64,000 bases of DNA from Aradus depressus (GCA_963662175.1 OY759225.1:8133107-8197106), one strand, 5' to 3'. Numbered from the stretch's first letter, positions 1-11,254 are shown. Translations and numbers: made by a program. Notes: generated from the letters alone by a model not told the origin.

Positions 1-570
1 ATTGGCAATCATTGTCGGTAAGTTCAACTAAGACAAAACAAAGAATGAGCATTACAATAACAAAAATAAAACAAAAAAAAATCATATATGTATTTGCAAG
101 CCATCATCTTTTATGCGCATTTTATATATATTTTTTTTCCTCAAAATCATCGTTCTCACTTTTTTTTGCATTTCAAAAGTATTCAAAGAATAACTGTGAC
201 TTTAACACAACCATGTGCCAGTTTTTTTTTTTGTATTTTTTAATGTATTTTATTTGTCTGCCAAATAATTTTCGTGTTTGTGCTACTTGCATGTAAACAT
301 TTCCCTTTTCTTCATAATTTCGTATAACATTTATTATAATTACTATTATTTATAATTTAATTGAGAAACGAGCTTTTATTTTATTTATTTATTTATTTTG
401 CATTTTGTTTATAATTTGAGATTGTGTATGATGTATATTTTCACTAAGAAAAATTATTTTTTTCAAATAATTCTCTCGATGAACGTGGTTTGTATACAAA
501 CAAAGGTTGGCGTTAGATCTCCACAAAATATATATATATTTCATACTGTTAACGTTTCGTCTATCAATAT
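1..570. other. AT-rich sequence, no gene seen
   Basis: Low-complexity A/T-rich DNA with T runs and ATTT repeats. Short open frames here have no splice context or recognisable motif. Nothing else is supported. Confidence 0.6.
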
Positions 571-574
571 ATAT

Positions 575-640
575 TGGCAGGGGCGTAGACAGGGGGGGGG
601 GGGGGGTGCCCCCCTGGCCAAAGCAAAAAACCAAGATAAA
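575..640 (+). repeat. G-tract dispersed repeat fragment
   Basis: The sequence GGGGCGTAGACAGG runs into a G tract and then TGCCCCCC. It matches the opposite-strand repeat at about 1020-1140, which carries GGGGCGTAGCCAG. The two are probably ends or copies of one dispersed repeat with an unstable G tract. No coding capacity. Confidence 0.5.
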
Positions 641-1019
641 AATTAAATAAACTAAAAGTTACCGATAGGATCTTGAAATTTCCCGTGCGTCTGATGTGTA
701 TGTACAAAACAAGTCATATTACATTTATTTAAATATATATGAATTCCATCATTTCATTTCCTCGCTCAAAATCGTCATTTATGTTATACTTTATACTCTT
801 AAAGCTGATTTTACATGCGCAGTAAAAATGCAAAGCGTAGCAGCAGCAAATGCACGTGTCATTTAATTCTAAAAGTACAGAAACCACAGCGTGCATTTGC
901 TGCTGCTGCGCTTTTCATTTTTGCTGCTCATGTAAAGTCAACTTGAGTATTATAGTCAGCGGTTACCTCAGGAGAGCTTCTAGAGGTCCGAGACTCCCAA
1001 ATTAGTAACAAAAAGTCTG

Positions 1020-1140
1020 AAACGCTAACCACGGAAATTGCGGGCTGTGCCCCCGGGAGTCTATACACCCCACCCCCGTAGCCTAACTTTGCCCCCCCCC
1101 CCCCCCCTCCCTGCTCAAATTTCTGGCTACGCCCCTGTAT
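1020..1140 (-). repeat. G-tract dispersed repeat fragment
   Basis: Read on the minus strand this begins CAGGGGCGTAGCCAGAAATT, followed by a G tract of about 20, then GCAAAGTTAGGCTACGG. It shares the GGGGCGTAG(A/C)CAG core and the G tract with 575-640. Confidence 0.5.
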
Positions 1141-1350
1141 CAAATCATTTATGATAATCAGATAAATTAAACAATTTAAAAAAATATATATCCATTAAAG
1201 TTTTTCTTTGGCCTTATGCACTGTCCATATTGACCAAAATTTATTGTATTCACACACATTAAATTTTTAAATGGTAATCAATATCCAGACAAATTTTTAT
1301 AATTAATAACACCATGTGACCTGGTAAACTAAACTTTAACTTAAGTCACC

Positions 1351-1580
1351 AGGTCACATTCGCCTACTACCAGTGTGCTCTTTCGTCGCTCTGTTGGGCA
1401 TGAGCTCGACTCTTAACGAGTACCAAACATCGTACAGGCTCGGGACAGTAGCTTAACGTATCATCTGAAGGACGGCGTGCTCATGGTTTTTCATCTTTCA
1501 TATAAAACGACCTAAGGGCCTCTGCCGGATTTCGAACCCGCCGATCTTGAGCTTAGTAAGCATAGGATGTTGACTACCAT
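1351..1580 (-). repeat. tRNA-derived SINE family 1, diverged copy
   Basis: A minus-strand partial copy of the SINE seen complete at 61660-61999. It keeps the tail block (ACCAGAGCGCTC-like), the TCGTACAGGCTCGGGAC segment, the GGACGGCGTGCT hairpin block and the B-box region GGATTTCGAACCCG. The tRNA-like head is eroded. Confidence 0.75.
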
Positions 1581-1700
1581 TTAAAACGTTGATAGTAATA
1601 TAAAAAAAAAAATTTGTTTATTTTATATGTTTATTATGAAAGTTTTGATAATGCGAAACGTCAATAAAAGTATTATAGATATATTTTGTTTGAGATTTAA

Positions 1701-1740
1701 GGCCAACGTTTTGTTTGTTTACAAACGTCCTTCATCAAGT
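1701..1740 (-). ncRNA. hammerhead-like motif, degraded
   Basis: On the minus strand TTGATGA-A-GG precedes a hairpin (GTTTG, TAAA, CAAAC), then AAAACGTTGGCC. It fits the CTGANGA / stem II / GAAACGTTGG pattern found elsewhere in the window, but the core C and the first G of GAAAC are changed. Probably a decayed Penelope-type terminal motif. Confidence 0.3.
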
Positions 1741-2240
1741 GAACATTGAACTGGTCTCAAATCAAGAATATTCTGCCTCAACCTTAAGTAATTCTTTTAA
1801 ACCAACAACGTTATTGTTAAAAGCATATTTCTCTAGTTTTTTTTTGTTTTTTTTCATAAATGGTATGTCGGTGGAATGCAATAATCATAAAATGAGTGAT
1901 CTTTTAGTTACCATTTTATTTATTTTTTTTTTCATCCCCTATTTTAATAAGGAATATATTATTCCATATTATGTAGTTACATATATTCTTCCATGTTAAT
2001 TTTTAATATGTATTAAACAAAGAATTTAAATTTTGTTTCCAGAAAAAGAAAAATATTATATTTATATTAAATTTTCTATTAACCCTTTTGTTGGCCAAAG
2101 ATTATTTGCACCAGAAATATAAATGAAATGAGAGATTTTAAAAAACAAATTAGATGTTTTAATGATTAATAGAGTCGACAGTATCTTTTCAATGTAGAAG
2201 GAATTCGAAGTTCTGTCGTGTAAATGAAAACTCAATATTT

Positions 2241-2282
2241 GGCCAACGTTTCGGAAACTATTTATTTCCTTCTTCAAGGACT
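2241..2282 (-). ncRNA. Hammerhead-like motif, left arm
   Basis: Minus strand: TTGAAGA-A, stem GGAAAT, loop AAATA, stem GTTTCC, then GAAACGTT and GGCC. The six-pair stem II is complete (one U-G pair). The core C is mutated to T. Compare the partner copy at 2369-2409. Confidence 0.4.
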
Positions 2283-2368
2283 TATAATGACTTGAGAGGA
2301 TGTGTGTGGTGAAGGTGTTGAGAATTTGTGTGACAAACCTTCCCCATACACCACTCAAGTCATTATAA

Positions 2369-2409
2369 GGCCCTGAAGAAAGAAATAAATAGTTTCCGAA
2401 ACGTTGGCC
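2369..2409 (+). ncRNA. Hammerhead-like motif, right arm
   Basis: GGCC, CTGAAGA, A, AGAAAT, loop AAATA, GTTTCC, GAAAC, GTT, GGCC. The flanking GGCC segments can pair as stem I, the core heptad fits CUGANGA, and GUU would be the cleavage triplet. One stem II base is changed relative to the left arm. Stem III would be minimal, as in the small variants of Penelope-like elements. Cleavage is not shown. Confidence 0.45.
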
Positions 2410-3092
2410 AAATATTGAGTTTTCATTTACCCGACAGAACCTGGAATTCCTTCTACATAGGTTTTTACGTTTATTTTGGTTGTTCTATTTGTTTTACCGT
2501 CCTTATGTACTCCTCATTCGGGCAGAAAGGGCGACTTACGATGATACGAATTACGCTTAAAGGGTTAATAGGAAAATTTAGAATAGTATTACACTTTTTT
2601 TTTTTATGATTATCTTGTAAGACTGTGATTTTTCATTTGTTAGTGTGCTAGGTAGTACATAAATATATACACAATTTTCATTCTTAAAAAATCCGGGGCA
2701 AAAAATGTTTTTTTTTTTACACAAAATTTTATTTTGAATACGACAGCGTGAAGAGAAAAACAAAATAGATCTATTGAACAACGTACTGGGAAAGCGGTGC
2801 CCAAAATGTAGGGTTCGTGCCACAGATCACCGCCACTTTTTATTGTTTCTTATGGGTTTAATGCCGCGTTATCTGATGTAGTTATTGGGCTATACACAGA
2901 TAGACCATCTGGTATTAAACATGCAGGAATTTCTAATATAAAATCTAAGAATTGTTTTGTGTTTTTTTTTTTCTAATTTCCCGATGAGTTAGGAGGTTAT
3001 ATAAGGCATAGTGTTTCCTGGAAACCCGTGAAAAGTTCTAAACCTGAAATATTCGAAAAGCGGCCGAATCTGTGGTCACAAACAAAGTCATT

Positions 3093-3413
3093 GACTCATG
3101 CCCGGGCTTTTACTACGAGGACATATCGCCTACTATCAGAGCGCTTTTTCGTCACTCTGGTGGACATGAGCTCGACTCTACTGTGGGAGTCTTTTGACAA
3201 TCCTAAATTTTTCTTCACCTAAGGCAGGCGTCTTTAACGAGTACCTGACATCGTACAGGCTCGAGACCATCGCTTAACGTCCCATCCGAAGGACGGCGTG
3301 CTTAAGTGTATTTTACCTCCTAGATAAAATAAACTAAGGACCTCGGCCGGGTTTCGAACCCACGATCTTGAGCTCAGAAGGCAAGCACGCATACCACTGA
3401 GCTACCGGCGCCC
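3093..3413 (-). repeat. tRNA-derived SINE family 1, near full length
   Basis: Minus-strand copy covering the whole family consensus, from the tail (GACTCATGCCCGGGC) to the head (CACTGAGCTACCGGCGCC). On the minus strand the head reads GGCGCCGGTAGCTCAGTGG, an A-box-like sequence, with GGTTTCGAACCC at the B-box position. Confidence 0.85.
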
Positions 3414-3879
3414 TTTGAAAGGGAATAATCTGTATACCAATGTTTTAATGTTAATTTTATCCACACTATTCATTATTATTATTATTTTTCTTGAGGCTAC
3501 GGGAATTATCTCAAAAAAGAGTAAACATTAGTATTTATCTTTTTGTCCCGGACCATACAAACAAACACACTCGCAAGACTCACTCAGTCCTCTGTAAATA
3601 CTTGTAACACGCAATTTCACTTAATGATACACTACAGTTCCAAATATACTTAACAGTAATTTACAACTTCATTAAGAATTGCATTTTCTTCATGAACTAA
3701 CTGCACATATGCATATTAAGGATTTTACATGTTCGTTGACAATAGAGATTATTAAAATAGATTTTCTTAATTTATGAAAGGGCGGAAGAGACACCAAATA
3801 TTTGTATTATGTTGCACCGCCATTTTAGCTGCTGCTAAATCTCACATATAGGCCTCGTTCACATTACAACACCATGTTA

Positions 3880-4380
3880 CTTAAATTGAGAACTGGTGCA
3901 ACACTTGGAAAATTAAACTCAACGTAGACAAATCACAACATATAACATTTACACTAAGACGAGATACATGTACCGCCGTTTTTATCTACAAGCCCCTCCC
4001 TCAGACTAACACAATAAGGCATTTAGGACTTATACAGTACAAAAGACTGACATGGAACCCTTATACAGTACAAAAGACTGACATGGAACTCTTATACAGT
4101 ACAAAAGACTGACATGGAACCTTTATACACGAATCACCGGTAATACACTGAACAAACAATTTAAAATGCTCTATTCTCTTCTAAACAGTTAACACAAAAG
4201 CGTAACTGCTATATATTCCTACTCACAAACTAGTCTGGTCATACGTCTTGCAAATTTACGGTTGGCTAAAACATCTAATCTGAAGCATATCCAGTTTTTC
4301 CGTAAATAACAGAACACTCCACAATAACTTCATGATAAACACAGTAGGTATACGGCATAATTCAGGACCTTTTCAGACGT
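3880..4380 (+). mobile_element. jockey-like non-LTR fragment with 31-bp triplication
   Basis: Conceptual translation across frameshifts gives jockey-type reverse transcriptase thumb sequence, with strings like LNTWKIKLNVDKSQ, ITFTLRRDTC and RLTWNPYT. The segment at 4029-4121 is three copies of a 31-bp unit. Because 31 is not a multiple of three, the duplication breaks the frame. No intact ORF; a dead fragment. Confidence 0.65.
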
Positions 4381-4789
4381 TTCGATAGCAAATTGCATTA
4401 ACACACAAATGCATACCTACATCCACTCATTTTGTTCACCACACTTGCCCCCAGTGGTCCCAGGAGACTGAAGAGGAGATAAAACCGTGACTTACTGTAA
4501 TATCAAATTGCAACCCCCCCACTTGAAACTTAACAATCATAAAATCCCCATTCATTGTATTTAAAATTCGCCCTGAGGAGCTACCGCTGGGTGGCCTTCC
4601 TCTCTCATGCCACTCAAGACATCTACCCATCTCTTCCTCTTGGTGGCTGGTTGTTGTGCAATGTCAACAGTTGTGACCAGCATTTATAAGACAAAAAAAA
4701 TATATATATTTGAGAAATCTTCACCTCATTAATTAATACTTAACATTTTTGCAGAGATATTGTGAAACACTAGATAAAAAAATAGAAGA

Positions 4790-4990
4790 AAAAACACATG
4801 TTTTTTTAAAAATATTGTCTATTTCACAAAATATTTATAATTTGGGAGTACTTTCGGTATTGCTACCATCTTCAGCCACTGCCTAAAAAATACTGTATAC
4901 TGAATGCATCGTGGCTGAAGATGGTAGCACTTCCATACATTATATATATATTGTGAAATAGACAATTTTTTTTTAAAAACATACATTTTT
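4790..4990. repeat. Inverted repeat with hammerhead-like motifs
   Basis: Outer arms share ATTGTCTATTTCACAA (4815-4830 and the complement near 4950-4965). Inner arms share GGCTGAAGATGGTAGCA. The minus motif at 4845-4880 is CTGAAGA-T-GGTA-GCAA-TACC-GAAAG, with a four-pair stem II closed by a GCAA tetraloop. The plus copy at 4912-4940 is decayed. The same outer block occurs at 31288 and 61134. Confidence 0.5.
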
Positions 4991-5405
4991 TATTTTTTTT
5001 TCATAATAATACTTAGTTAGGACTAAGTTCCATTACATCATGTACGCTCCATACATAACAGCATGGCATTTTACGAACAAAAAATTACAATTATTCACTA
5101 TGCATGCAGTGTCAAAACTCAAGTATAACAAGTGAACTATGCATATGATAGCTTTCATAAATACATATTTGCATTTATATGCTGCATTTTCATTTTTTTT
5201 TTTCATACATATGCTACTTTTCAAATTTTATTTTATTATTATTATTAATTGTTCACCCTGAAGACAATACAAAAAAACATTATAAATAAACTCAAAAATA
5301 AATTAAAACAAAGCAACAATTTAAAAAAAGAAATGGATATACATGAAAAATTTTAAAATTCTGGGGGTATTGAGGGTCAGTCAATGAAGAAAACACTATT
5401 CAAAT

Positions 5406-5443
5406 GCCAACGTTTCGATATATTTCATATCATCATCAGGGCC
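5406..5443 (-). ncRNA. Hammerhead-like motif in palindrome, left arm
   Basis: Reverse complement of the motif at 5708-5745: GGCC, CTGATGA, T, GATAT, loop GAAAT, ATATC, GAAAC, GTT, GGC. All core positions of the CUGANGA/GAAA consensus are present, apart from one extra base before stem II, and the five-pair stem II is intact. Confidence 0.5.
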
Positions 5444-5707
5444 TAACAAACATGGGGGTATCAAGATTAGAAAAATATAATGGGTGATCGATTAAAATTA
5501 TATATAGGTACATAAATATACAATCACTCATACAACTCCACATAAATACATATATACATCCTAATACATTCACATAAATATACACATTAGGATGTATATA
5601 TGTATTTATGTGGAGTTGTATGAGTGATTGTATATTTATGTACCTATATATAATTTTAATCGATCACCCATTATATTTTTCTAATCTTGATACCCCCATG
5701 TTTGTTA

Positions 5708-5745
5708 GGCCCTGATGATGATATGAAATATATCGAAACGTTGGC
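5708..5745 (+). ncRNA. Hammerhead-like motif in palindrome, right arm
   Basis: GGCC then CTGATGA, one T, stem II GATAT/ATATC with a GAAAT loop, GAAAC, GTT and GGC. Stem I would be three pairs. This is the best-preserved copy in the window and exists on both arms. If active, it would cleave after GTT as a dimer, since stem III is only A-C/G-U. Confidence 0.5.
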
Positions 5746-6199
5746 ATTTGAATAGTGTTTTCTTCATTGACTGACCCTCAATACCCCCAGAATTTTGAAT
5801 TCTACAGTCGCTAGCAAACATCTTAATAAACATCTTAATAAACATCTTAATTAAAAATGTTTAATATTATCGTTTATAATTAATAAATTACAAAAAGTGT
5901 AAAGAAACAAATATTGAAATATTGAATATCTAAGACATTATTAACTTGCACTGCATATATATATATATGAGTATAGTAAAATTTTACTTTTGTTTAATAA
6001 TATACATTTGTATGTTTATATTATTTTCAAATTTTAATTGTAATATGTGCTTTGTTTATTGTATCGTTTTGCTATAATCATAACATATATATAACAGGAA
6101 GATTCCAACTCAACTCGACTTGAGGGAAGTTTTAAAGTTGGATTACCTGTTGAGAATGACGTCAATGAAACCGGCTATATACTCGTACTTATCTTAGTA

Positions 6200-6475
6200 C
6201 GAATTAATCAATTAAGTTTTCGCTCTTCCACCAAAATTTACCGTTTGGGCTAAACATATGTAGTTGACTTACATGGGGGCTTCTGAATCGTCATACTAAA
6301 TTTTGTGTCGATACATTTATTACATTGGAAGTTATTTGGGTTTTTGAGTTAAGCCATTCTCCTAATCCCCCCCCCCCCCCCCGCCATTCGGCCGATTCGG
6401 CTGCATATAATATGTATCGTAGTCAGGGTGTTCTGATTACACATATAAAATTTTGTCTCATTTTTGGAATTCTAA
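6200..6475 (-). repeat. Unclassified repeat family B copy with C tract
   Basis: Contains the family B blocks TTAATCAATTAAGTTTTCGC, CGATACATTTATTACATTGG, TTTTTGAGTTAAGCC and GCCGATTCGGCTG, with a C tract of about 17 at 6367. The family recurs at 24382, 46583, 49100, 53105, 54938 and 56665. Non-coding. Confidence 0.7.
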
Positions 6476-6489
6476 TTTTTGGGAATCCT

Positions 6490-6579
6490 CCAGATAAAAA
6501 TTTAAGGCTCTTGGCCGGGTTTCGAACCAGCGTTTTTGAACTCAGTAGGTAAGCACATTCCTTCTGAGCTACCGGCGCA
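6490..6579 (-). repeat. SINE family 1 head fragment
   Basis: Minus-strand tRNA-like head only: ACCGGCGC end, CTGAGCT A-box region and GGGTTTCGAACC B box. The body is missing. Confidence 0.75.
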
Positions 6580-7159
6580 CAGTGTGAAATTTATGAGTTT
6601 TGATTTTCAAAATTCGAGCCCCCCTCAATTTTTGATCAATTTGGATGAAACTAGGTGAAAAATATTTGTGAAACTGGCTTTTTATCAGGTAACTGTTGGT
6701 TTCACAATCAATGAATCCATTAAAACCACCAAAAGTGGCAAAAATGACCACCTTAGGCCAAAATGACAACATTAGGACCACTTTGGATAAAGTAAATATT
6801 GAATTCGTAATCAGCGACCCAAAAAACATTCATTTAAGTTGTAAAAATCCGTTAACAAAACATAGACAAAAAAATATTAAATTTTTAAAAATTTTCGCGG
6901 GGTTTTGGCAGCTGTCAATTGGCATATAATACCTTGATTGTGAAACCCGCTAAAAAGCCAGCTTTCACAAATATTTTGCACCTAGTTTCATCCAAATTGA
7001 TCAAAAATTGAGAGGGGGGGTCGGGTTTTGAAAATCAAAACTCAAAAATTTCACACTGTGCGGTGCCCTCAAGCACAAAGTTTAAGGGTGATGTGAGTAA
7101 TGTTTTTCGAAAAAAGCTACCTTCAGAGCTATGTTCTGTGCGACTAAAATTGTTGAGCA

Positions 7160-7182
7160 GGAGGGGGGGGGGGGGGGGGGGG
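7160..7182 (+). repeat. Homopolymer G tract
   Basis: About 20 consecutive G residues. It makes artefactual Gly or Pro peptides in the surrounding open frames, which I do not call genes. Confidence 0.8.
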
Positions 7183-7313
7183 ATAGTCGTCGGTCTCAGC
7201 AAACACACATTGCTTCGAAATCGTTTTATGTTTTTGACTGCTCTGTAAAATGAACGAAATAAAGATAAGTCCCTGTTTCAATGATGCCTTATATATAAAT
7301 ATAAATTTGTTAT

Positions 7314-7316
7314 TGT

Positions 7317-7354
<38 letters not shown>
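7314..7354. repeat. TA microsatellite
   Basis: Interrupted (TA)n run immediately left of the mariner element. It supplied the TA target dinucleotide. Confidence 0.8.
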
Positions 7355-8342
7355 CCGGGTGATTCATTTAACCTGAAAAACAAGAATAAATCGAAAAATA
7401 AGCTTTATCGAAAAAAATTGTTCAAACAAAAGTTGCAGAGTTTAAAGGGGGGCATATAATGGTAATACGAAATTTAGCCTCGAGTGGCGTTTTCAGGGTC
7501 AAATCAACGGCAACTTCGATTTTTTCAATGGGAACCCATAGTTTTAATTGCATACTTGTATTCTACGTGAAAAAATACGTATCTTTTGTAGGAAAAGTTT
7601 TGTTTGAAAATGTCAATTTTTTATGGTTTTGAGAATATAAGAAACGAGACTATCCTAACCGATGGATTGGTCGAGGTGGTCCAGTAAACTGGCCAGCTAG
7701 GTCACCGGACTTAACTTCGCCAGATTTTTTTCTATGGGGATATTTAAAAGAACAAGAATACAAAAATGTGCCAACTACAACTGAAAATATGAAAGAGAGA
7801 ATCAGAAATGCATGTCGAGAAATTGACAGAAAAACTTTATTGCAATGTTTCATTACACGTGTTGAAAAATGTATTGAAGTTCAGGGACATCATTTTGAAC
7901 ATTTATTAAGATGATAATTAATTGTTGATAAGTGGTGTGAAATTATTCAATTAAAATTTGTTTTCAAAATTTTGTGTACAATATTAATTCTTTGTTACAA
8001 TAACATTAATTTTAATTTAATCGATGTTTATTTCTTTGTGCATCAAATTTGTGTTTTTAAATTCTCAAAACCATAAAAAATTGACATTATCAAACAAAAC
8101 TTTTCCTACAAAAGATACGTATTTTTTCAGGTAGAATACAACTATGCAATTAAAACTATGGGTTCTCATTGAAAAAATCGAAGTTGCCCTTGATTTAACC
8201 CTGAAAACGACACTCGAGGTTAAATTTCGTATTACCATTATATGTCCCCCTTTAAACCCTGCAACTTTTGTTTGAACAATTTTTTTCGATAAAGCTTATT
8301 TTTCGACTTATTCTTGTTTTTCAGGTTAAATGAATCACCCGG
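7355..8342 (+). mobile_element. Defective mariner/Tc1-type transposon, 282-bp TIRs
   Basis: The element is 988 bp and begins and ends with CCGGGTGATTCATTTAACCT and its complement, flanked by TA on both sides. The arms (7355-7636 and 8061-8342) are inverted copies of 282 bp. Between them lies only the C-terminal part of a transposase. The long arms are far beyond the 20-30 bp usual for mariner, so this is either a long-TIR lineage or a folded derivative. It cannot move by itself. Confidence 0.85.
7651..7914 (+). pseudogene. mariner-type transposase C-terminal remnant
   Basis: An 87-codon open stretch ending in TGA. It contains WPARSPDLTSPDFFLWGYLK, the conserved block around the second catalytic Asp of IS630/Tc1/mariner DDE transposases, then a helical tail ending in HHFEHLLR. 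The N-terminal DNA-binding domain and the first catalytic Asp are missing and there is no start codon. It sits between the long TIRs of the element at 7355-8342. Confidence 0.8.
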
Positions 8343-8344
8343 TA

Positions 8345-9400
8345 TATTTAATTATAATCCATCCATGATACCTCCCCTGCCTCGGTTAAGTTGGAATGGT
8401 CCTATATTCTCTACGAATCATGACTTACAACCTTAAAAATTATATAACACTAAAATAATAATAATAAGTCTAGAAGTAATAACCATAGAGCTTGGCTTAC
8501 ATATAGGTATACCAGTTTATTATATTTAGCAAATTTTTATAAATGATTGTTGTTGAAATTTCAATAGAATTTAATATCAGTTTAAACAATTTTTTAATAT
8601 TATTATCTCATATTCTGCTTAAATCCTATTTGTTTAGTGAGCATTCCTTTTTTCTGCATATATTTGGTTTAATTTTTTTTTTTTAAGAATATCTGAGCAT
8701 TGTTATTTTATATAATAATAATTAATAAAACATTGTTATGCTTATTTGTATATTTTTAAGTAGTGAGAATAATGAAAGTATGAAACCTTGATTAATAAAT
8801 ATTTTATTAACTTTTGTTTATTATTATTATATATTCTCGAGATTGATTAATGTTGTTATTTAATGAGAAATAATAATATAACAAAAGTGGCCTATATAAA
8901 ATAGATAAGAGTAAAATCGAAACGTGTACGAATATTAAGTAGAGAGAGTCAAAATATATAATGTTTAGCCAAAATTGGCATTTGTATCATATCCAAAAAT
9001 GTTTCTTCAATAAAAAAAACATTATTAATAATTCCAAATTAATAAATTTAGTAACTTCCTTTAGATTTATGTATATATCTGAATAAATAAATAAATAAAA
9101 AGTTGTTACAAAATAATGTTAGCATTTAGAAAAAAAATAAATAAAAAATTGTAACATTCACACGTCTATTACATTTTACATTAAAAAATATACTTGCATT
9201 ATTTAAAATAAAATATATATAAATATATATATATATATATTGCTTTTCATTCACTATACATTTGAAAAGACTACGTTATTAGAGCATTAGTGTTGTCAGG
9301 TTTAGATGAATGATAGGGAGAAACATCCCGCTTAGGTCGAATTAGGGAGGTTCGAGAAACATTGTAACTATAGTAGTTATATAGATCTCAAGTTAAATGT
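8345..9400. other. AT-rich intergenic sequence, no gene seen
   Basis: No convincing exon, splice context or named repeat. A TA run lies near 9222-9240 and short A/T-rich runs near 8840-9130. Confidence 0.5.
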
Positions 9401-9404
9401 CAAT

Positions 9405-9848
9405 AGTGGAGGGGGAGGAAGAAAATGATGGGTGAGTGGTGGAGTTGAGGAAGGAGGGAGAGTGGGCGCAGGTGAGGACAGGGAGGGGAGAAGTGGTGGA
9501 TAGGAGAAAGAGGGGAAAGTTGTGGGGGAGTGTTGGAGGGGAGAAAAGAGAGGGAGAGTGGGCACAGGTGAGCTAGGAGAAAGAGGGGAAAATTGTAGGA
9601 GAGTGGTGGAGGACAGGGAGGGGAGAAGTGGTGGAGAGGAGAAATAGGGGAAAGTTGTGGGGGAGTGGTGGAGGTGAGGAAGGAGAGGAAGAGTGGGCGC
9701 AGGTGAGTTAGGAGAAAGAGGGGAAAATTGTGGGAGACTGGTGGAGGACAGGGAAGGGAGAAGTGGTGGAGAGGAGAAAGAGGGGAAAGTTGTGGGGGAG
9801 TGGTGAAGGACAAGGAGGGGAGGCGTGGTGGAGGAGGGAGGGAGGTTT
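9405..9848. repeat. Purine-rich minisatellite
   Basis: Imperfect tandem units of about 100-130 bp built from GGGAGAAGTGGTGGAGAGGAG, AAAGAGGGGAAA and GTTGTGGGGGAGTGGTGGAG. The plus strand is almost entirely purine with many G runs, so it could form G-quadruplex or triplex structures. The long Pro/Ser-rich open frames on the minus strand are by-products of this composition. Confidence 0.85.
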
Positions 9849-9849
9849 C

Positions 9850-11240
9850 ATGCATTAGTTACTACTAGCGACAATACCATAATTATTACATCATAATTCA
9901 TAAAATTGCATTTTAAAATTACAACACTAATGCACTAATATAACTGATGAAGATGCCATTCAAATGCTGGCAATATTTGTGAGCTGGCCATCGTGCTTCT
10001 TACTATTGTACGTGCAATTGCAATTTTGAAGCTTTTCTTTTTTATTTACTCAAAAGCACATTTAATGCAATTTATTATTATTTTTAGTTATTAAGTTTCA
10101 ACAATTTTATTACTATTCCATGGTGAGGAAAGGATTCACAATTTTGCCTCTTTAGAGCGCAATGTCAGCCAAGGTACTAGTAAATGAAGTTATACCTCCT
10201 CGTTATTCCTAACATGAATAATTATTTACAAATTCAACATATTTTATGTTGGTGATTCAAAAATTTAATGATTGGCTTGAAACCAGGTTTATAATTTATT
10301 AACTATTGTTTATTTCAACGTTCAAGAGTAATAAATCCTGCTTTTTATCGAATAGAAATAGAAAAACCTAAATTTTTCTAAAATACAATTTTTTTTAGAG
10401 TTTTGTATATATTTCCTTAGTTTAATAATATTCAAGGAATATTATAATAATCTGAAAATTCGATTCTATGGCATCATCAGATTTACTGGTTTTTCATTCT
10501 CTTATACTCAAAAACTTTATTAACGTGGCTGTCGATATGATTACTCCCAATAGAACTATTTTCAATTAAATAGAAGATGTATTATATCATTTTATATATA
10601 GATAAAGAACTAAATATATAAAAATATAAACATGAAGAATTGAGACAGCACGAAAATTTAGACAATCGTGTAAATATTTGGTTGGAGTAGGACGAAATAA
10701 TAACTAGAATGATTCTATACGAAGTATTTTTTTAAAATCACTAAACACTAAATATTGGCAATTCCATCGAACTTTACTTGGAGAAGCTGAATACAGAAGT
10801 CATCTTTTGCACTTTTTTTTCACTTCGGAAAGTAAGTAAGACTTATTATCAATTAGATTTGTTAGCCATTTTGAAAAGTAGGATATTTCTATTGCTAAAC
10901 GCCACAATTATATATAATTTTTTTATAAATACATATATAATATTTTCTAATGCATGATATGAATTAGTTTTCAAATTATATTTTCCAATCATTGCCATTC
11001 TAGTAGAATATATAGAATTGACTTTGCATGTTGCTCTTTCCAGTGTAAATTTTGGTTTTCATTATTTTTTTTTGTTTGATAAAATTTTTATTTTTTTTTT
11101 ATTTTACCTGTTGCATTATATGTGTGTTGTAAATATGTTATACAATATTTGAATTGTAACAACTGAAGTTATTGACGAGAAGCATAATCGGGAATCGAAT
11201 TTTACTAACCTAAGTGATATGTATTAAACAATATTTTTAT
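9850..11240. other. Intergenic sequence, no gene seen
   Basis: AT-rich with no exon I can support. Near 9943 the sequence AACTGATGAAGATGCC resembles a decayed copy of the hammerhead-like motif, but it is too weak to call. Confidence 0.45.
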
Positions 11241-11254
11241 TTTCTTATACGTAT

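Larger units (their letters stand above)
2195..2455. repeat. Inverted repeat with two hammerhead-like motifs
   Basis: Two arms of about 105 bp (2195-2297 and 2353-2455) face each other around a spacer of about 55 bp. Each arm contains GGCCAACGTTTCGG or its complement and an AATATTGAGTTTTCATTTA block. The outer part (AGTCGACAGTATCTTTTC) recurs at 46863. I infer terminal parts of a Penelope-like element in head-to-head arrangement. No reverse transcriptase is visible here. Confidence 0.55.
5356..5796. repeat. Long near-perfect palindrome (211-bp arms)
   Basis: Left arm 5356-5565 and right arm 5586-5796 are almost exact reverse complements around a spacer of about 20 bp. Each arm begins with CTGGGGGTATTGAGGGTCAG, contains a hammerhead-like motif about 50 bp in, and ends in AGGATGTATATATG. 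The near identity of the arms implies a young insertion or ongoing arm conversion. Transcripts would fold into a hairpin of about 210 bp. Confidence 0.8.

Noticed and set aside
5406..5745. Calling the motif a confirmed canonical hammerhead ribozyme
   Set aside because: There is an extra base before stem II and almost no stem III, so only a variant class could apply, and activity cannot be judged from sequence alone.
9400..9855. 151-codon Pro/Ser/Leu-rich open frame on the minus strand
   Set aside because: It is the complement of a purine-rich minisatellite. The peptide is a repetition of the unit and has no domain.
9943..9985. Possible further hammerhead-like motif (ACTGATGAAGATGCC)
   Set aside because: The heptad is present but GAAAC is missing and the hairpin does not pair cleanly.
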